Of a DNA stretch of 8,404 nucleotides, positions 5,757 to 8,404 are shown piece after piece. The position numbers and the translations under genes were made by a program. Origin of the DNA: Bacteroidota bacterium (GTDB lineage Bacteria; Bacteroidota; Ignavibacteria; Ignavibacteriales; Ignavibacteriaceae); the NCBI GenBank assembly GCA_021796135.1, contig JAJYOQ010000160.1, forward strand, positions 1 to 8,404, written 5' to 3'. Within the stretch, counting starts at the first letter, position 1, and every line of letters starts with the position of its first letter. The notes under the pieces were generated by a model that searched no databases, was not told where the DNA came from, and worked only from the letters and a program-made list of their open reading frames with translations.

Positions 5757-6773
5757 TTAATAGCTTTCCTTTGTAATTTCAACTTTTCCCTTAAATACCC
5801 GGTATACAAAAATTGTATAAGCTATTACTATCGGCATTCCGATTAAAGCAATATAAAGCATCGCCGTCATAGAAGTCTTCGAAGACGAGGCATTATATAT
5901 TGTCAAACTAAAATCTAAATCTATATTAGATGGAACGAGCCGGGGGAACAAGCTTAAAGCTGTTAATCCAATTATCGAAATAATTGTCAATGATGAAAAG
6001 ATAATAGCCTTAAAGAATTTATTCGCTTTAACAAAAACCGGAATTAGCGCAATTGATACAAGCAAAAGAACAAACAACACCCAGAAAAGTGGGTTGTTTA
6101 ACAAGCCGTTAAACTGGAACGGCGCTTCGAAAAAAGTAAAAAAGGATGTTAATGCATACAATAAAACAAAAGCCATCCATAACCTATTAACATATGGAAG
6201 AACTTTTTCCTTCACTGATCCTTCACTTTTCATCATTAAATAAATTGAACCATGCATAGCAAAAAAAGATAAGCTTACTAATCCGACTAAAATAGAATAG
6301 GGATTTAGCAAATCAAGGAATGTACCAACGTAATTACCGCTTATATCAATCGGCAAGCCGCTGATTATATTCCCTATAGCAACACCGAACAATATTGAGG
6401 GTAATAGGCTTCCTATCCCAAATAAATAATCCCAAAGTTTTTTCCATCCGGGTGATGAGACCTTACCTCGGAATTCAAAAGAAACTGCTCGAAAAATAAG
6501 CGCTGCAAGCAAAAGCATGAATGGTATATAAAAGCCGCTAAACACGGTTGCATAGACAATTGGGAAAGCGGCAAATAAAGCTCCGCCTCCGGTTAATAGC
6601 CAAACTTCATTTCCGTCCCATACCGGGCCGATTGAGTTTAAGTATACTCGTTTGGCAGTTTCGTCTTTAGTAAAAAGATACAAAACACCTACTCCCAAAT
6701 CAAACCCGTCTAATACAGCATAGCCCATAATTAGAATTCCAATCAGCAGAAACCAAATTGTGTTTAAGTCCAT
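5757..6773 (-). CDS. cydB: Cytochrome bd-type quinol oxidase subunit II
   Basis: This 338-residue, almost entirely hydrophobic inner-membrane protein is the second subunit of the bd oxidase, which reduces oxygen to water with electrons from quinol. CydB carries no haem ligands of its own in known structures but completes the complex and its proton/oxygen routes. Family signatures are the N-terminal LDGFDLGVG (residues 21-29) and GPVWDGNEVWLLTGGGALFA (49-68), with the conserved acidic residues D25, D53 and E56 and an FRG just after the third helix. Eight or nine membrane segments can be drawn. Length is usual for the family. The ATG shares its A with the cydA stop codon (TAATG), and AAGGAGG lies within the end of cydA, so the two are translated from one transcript, probably coupled. 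Confidence 0.96.
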   Translation of the reverse strand: MDLNTIWFLLIGILIMGYAVLDGFDLGVGVLYLFTKDETAKRVYLNSIGPVWDGNEVWLLTGGGALFAAFPIVYATVFSGFYIPFMLLLAALIFRAVSFEFRGKVSSPGWKKLWDYLFGIGSLLPSILFGVAIGNIISGLPIDISGNYVGTFLDLLNPYSILVGLVSLSFFAMHGSIYLMMKSEGSVKEKVLPYVNRLWMAFVLLYALTSFFTFFEAPFQFNGLLNNPLFWVLFVLLLVSIALIPVFVKANKFFKAIIFSSLTIISIIGLTALSLFPRLVPSNIDLDFSLTIYNASSSKTSMTAMLYIALIGMPIVIAYTIFVYRVFKGKVEITKESY

Positions 6774-8107
6774 TATGATAACACCTCCTTTATTGCAGCA
6801 GGTTCGGGACCATGTTTTATTTCTTTTACAAGAAGATATATGTATAAAGAGCCAATTAATAAATAAATTAATGCAAATAAAATTATCGAGAATAATACAT
6901 TGCCCGCCGGAACATTCTTAGATACGGCGTCTGACGTGCGCATTACATTATAAACAATCCAGGGTTGTCTTCCGACTTCAGCAGCAATCCATCCAAGTTC
7001 ACATGCTATCACAGGCAATGGGATCGCCCATACAAACATTTTCAATAAAATTTTCCTGTCCCACAATTTATTCTTCTTGAGCTGGTAAGTTGCTATCATC
7101 ATAAGTAGAATAAACAACATTCCAAGAACGACCATATTATGATAGGAAACAAAAGTAATAAACAAAGGCGGTAAGTCATTTGGAGGGAAATCATTAATCC
7201 CTTGTACCTTAGCATTAAGATCGCCGAAAGCAAGCCAGCTAAGAAGTCCCGGGATTTCTATTTTTGCTTTAAGTTCGGGCGGAGGCATTACCGGAATTGC
7301 AAAAACTGCAAGCGGCGCTCCGGTTTGTGAAGTATACAAACCTTGTATTGCTGCAAACTTTGCCGGTTGATATTTAGCTACTTCCCTGCCGCTTTCATGT
7401 CCAAAGGGAAATAATTCAAGCAATGAAACTATCAATCCAAAATAAACAGCAATTTTCATCGAGCGCTTAGCTAGTTCAGTCTCTTTATTCTTTAGAATTA
7501 AATAAGCAGAGACTCCTGCTACCATAAAAGCTCCGGCTATTAAAGCTGCATCGATAGTATGGAGAAATCTAATAACAGTAGAAGGATTAAAAACAGCGTC
7601 CCAAAAATTTGTAAGCTCCGCCCGTCCATTTTTTATAATATAACCGGCGGGAGTTTGCATCCATGAACCGGCGACAATAATCCAGAACGCAGAGATAGTA
7701 GCTCCGATTGCTACCATCCATATTGAAAACAAATGCACTCCGTTAGAAACCTTATCCCTTCCGAATAGATATAAGCCAAGGAAAGTTGATTCAAGGAAAA
7801 ATGCAAAAACTCCTTCGGCGGCTAATGGCGCTCCGAAAATATCGCCAACAAATTTAGAATACTCCGCCCAGTTAGTTCCGAACTGAAACTCCATTACTAT
7901 TCCGGTAGCTACACCGACTGAAAAAGTAAGAGCCAGAATTTTCCCAAAGAATTTTCCAAGTCTAACATAAACTTCCTCTTTCCTTTTGAAGCCGAAGCTT
8001 TCGATAATTACGAGAAGCCATGCTAAACCAATAGATACCGGTGGGAAAAGGAAATGAAATCCGATTGTCATGGCGAACTGGATTCTTGACAATAAAACTG
8101 CATCCAT
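6773..8107 (-). CDS. cydA: Cytochrome bd-type quinol oxidase subunit I, short Q-loop type
   Basis: This 444-residue membrane protein binds the three haems and oxidises quinol, handing electrons to oxygen without pumping protons. Conserved residues visible by comparison with characterised CydA proteins are H18 (high-spin haem ligand, GFHFLFPP), H183 (FLHTIDAAL) and M325 (SYHNM) as the haem b558 pair, E98 and E106 of the proton/oxygen path (AAEGVFAFFLEST), and E377 in AAEVGRQPW. The GSWMQTP motif is present. It lacks the long Q-loop insert of the ~520-residue E. coli protein and is close in length to the short-loop Geobacillus form. In the Q-loop, QPAKFAAIQG has K250 but Q255 where E. coli has the quinol-site E257, and H323 replaces the arginine two residues before the Met ligand. 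The start has AAGGAG 7 nt upstream. cydB follows directly; no cydX or cydCD is seen. Confidence 0.96.
   Translation of the reverse strand: MDAVLLSRIQFAMTIGFHFLFPPVSIGLAWLLVIIESFGFKRKEEVYVRLGKFFGKILALTFSVGVATGIVMEFQFGTNWAEYSKFVGDIFGAPLAAEGVFAFFLESTFLGLYLFGRDKVSNGVHLFSIWMVAIGATISAFWIIVAGSWMQTPAGYIIKNGRAELTNFWDAVFNPSTVIRFLHTIDAALIAGAFMVAGVSAYLILKNKETELAKRSMKIAVYFGLIVSLLELFPFGHESGREVAKYQPAKFAAIQGLYTSQTGAPLAVFAIPVMPPPELKAKIEIPGLLSWLAFGDLNAKVQGINDFPPNDLPPLFITFVSYHNMVVLGMLFILLMMIATYQLKKNKLWDRKILLKMFVWAIPLPVIACELGWIAAEVGRQPWIVYNVMRTSDAVSKNVPAGNVLFSIILFALIYLLIGSLYIYLLVKEIKHGPEPAAIKEVLS
6785..6791 (-). promoter_or_regulatory. Ribosome binding site of cydB inside cydA
   Basis: A strong AGGAGGT Shine-Dalgarno lies within the last codons of cydA, about 11 nt before the cydB ATG. 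Together with the TAATG overlap it points to coupled, near-equal synthesis of the two subunits. Confidence 0.65.
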
Positions 8108-8147
8108 AAATCAACTCCTTCTTTAAGTAAAAATATCCCCGTCGACT

Positions 8148-8167
8148 GAATAAAACAATTTTTATTC
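8148..8167. promoter_or_regulatory. Inverted repeat GAATAAAA-CAAT-TTTTATTC in the cydA leader
   Basis: A perfect 8-bp inverted repeat with a 4-nt centre, about 20-40 nt downstream of the predicted transcription start. It could be a second regulator site or a weak RNA hairpin. No known regulator motif is recognised. Confidence 0.35.
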
Positions 8168-8192
8168 CAGAATTCCTATATAAATAGCTTTT

Positions 8193-8211
8193 ATTATATT
8201 GTTAATATAAT
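8193..8211. promoter_or_regulatory. Candidate operator: ATTATATT-GTT-AATATAAT over the -10 box
   Basis: A perfect 8-bp inverted repeat with a 3-nt spacer covers the -10 box and most of the promoter spacer. A dimeric repressor bound here would block transcription. The sequence loosely recalls Fur/PerR-type boxes but does not match them exactly; AT-only palindromes arise easily by chance. Confidence 0.3.
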
Positions 8212-8220
8212 GAAATTCAA
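8193..8220 (-). promoter_or_regulatory. Candidate cydAB promoter, TTGAAT-16-TATAAT
   Basis: On the minus strand TTGAAT (8220-8215) is followed by a consensus TATAAT (8198-8193) with a 16-nt spacer, giving an expected start near 8186 and an untranslated leader of roughly 78 nt before cydA. It is the best sigma70-like match in the window. The region is AT-rich, so it remains a prediction. Confidence 0.5.
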
Positions 8221-8329
8221 TTAAAGGGATAATAAATACCGGAATAAATTCTCAAAATTTGAAGGATTGCAAATTATGCCTCTCTTAGTTGAGAAATTTA
8301 ATAGGATAAAAATCAAGGAATTTGTTAAT

Positions 8330-8376
8330 CCTCTACGAGGTCAAAAAACATCGTAGATGTTTAATTATTGTAGAAA
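8330..8376. repeat. Cluster of small GTA/TAC-loop hairpins at the window edge
   Basis: CCTC-TAC-GAGG (8330-8340) and AACATC-GTA-GATGTT (8347-8361) are perfect short hairpins about 6 nt apart, followed by ATTGTAGAAAC (8367-8377) with the same GTAG core. Such GTAG-centred hairpins in series are known from intergenic repeats of Bacteroidota-type genomes. The array may continue past the window. Between it and the cydA promoter (8221-8329) I see nothing I can support. Confidence 0.45.
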
Positions 8377-8404
8377 CAAATAAACCCGATAAATACATTA
8401 TCCT

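Noticed and set aside
5494..5760. Plus-strand 88-codon open frame
   Set aside because: Its sequence is the conceptual translation of transposase debris, the 8-bp repeat and the GC palindrome, and it runs into the cydB stop.

Overview
The window looks like a chromosomal segment from an Ignavibacteria-type member of the Bacteroidota/Chlorobiota (FCB) group. The base composition is AT-rich. Two separate C-terminal type IX secretion (T9SS) sorting tails are present, one with the 'NYPNPFNPST' signature typical of Ignavibacteria. Good AAGGAG-type ribosome binding sites precede the genes, and intergenic DNA is littered with small GC-rich palindromes. This placement is inference from sequence style, not from a marker gene.

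Layout. Positions 1-342 (+) hold the C-terminal ATP-binding domain of a sensor histidine kinase cut by the window edge. Positions 343-638 hold a nested inverted-repeat element. Positions 639-813 (-) are a decayed gene that keeps only a signal peptide and, in another frame, a T9SS sorting tail. Positions 997-4140 (-) encode a large secreted M4 (thermolysin-like) metallopeptidase with propeptide domains, a beta-propeller-like region and a T9SS tail. Positions 4156-4596 (-) encode a small lipoprotein 15 bp upstream of the peptidase; it resembles emfourin, the protein inhibitor of M4 peptidases. Positions 4630-5756 have no intact gene: they carry a promoter for the lipoprotein/peptidase pair, several inverted repeats, a frameshifted and truncated DDE transposase remnant (5233-5588) broken by a small palindrome, an 8-bp tandem repeat and another palindrome. 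Positions 5757-8107 (-) are cydB and cydA, the two subunits of a bd-type quinol oxidase with a short Q-loop, coupled by a 1-nt stop/start overlap. Positions 8108-8404 carry a good candidate cyd promoter with two 8-bp inverted repeats and, at the edge, a cluster of small GTA/TAC-loop hairpins.

How the genes work together. Two transcription units stand out. The first is lipoprotein -> M4 peptidase, interpretable as an inhibitor/protease pair in which a membrane-anchored inhibitor could guard the cell against its own exported protease. The second is cydA -> cydB, a high-affinity terminal oxidase for low-oxygen respiration. The most interesting candidate system is the lipidated emfourin-like protein paired with a T9SS-exported M4 peptidase; the inhibitory role is inferred from motif and gene order and is untested.
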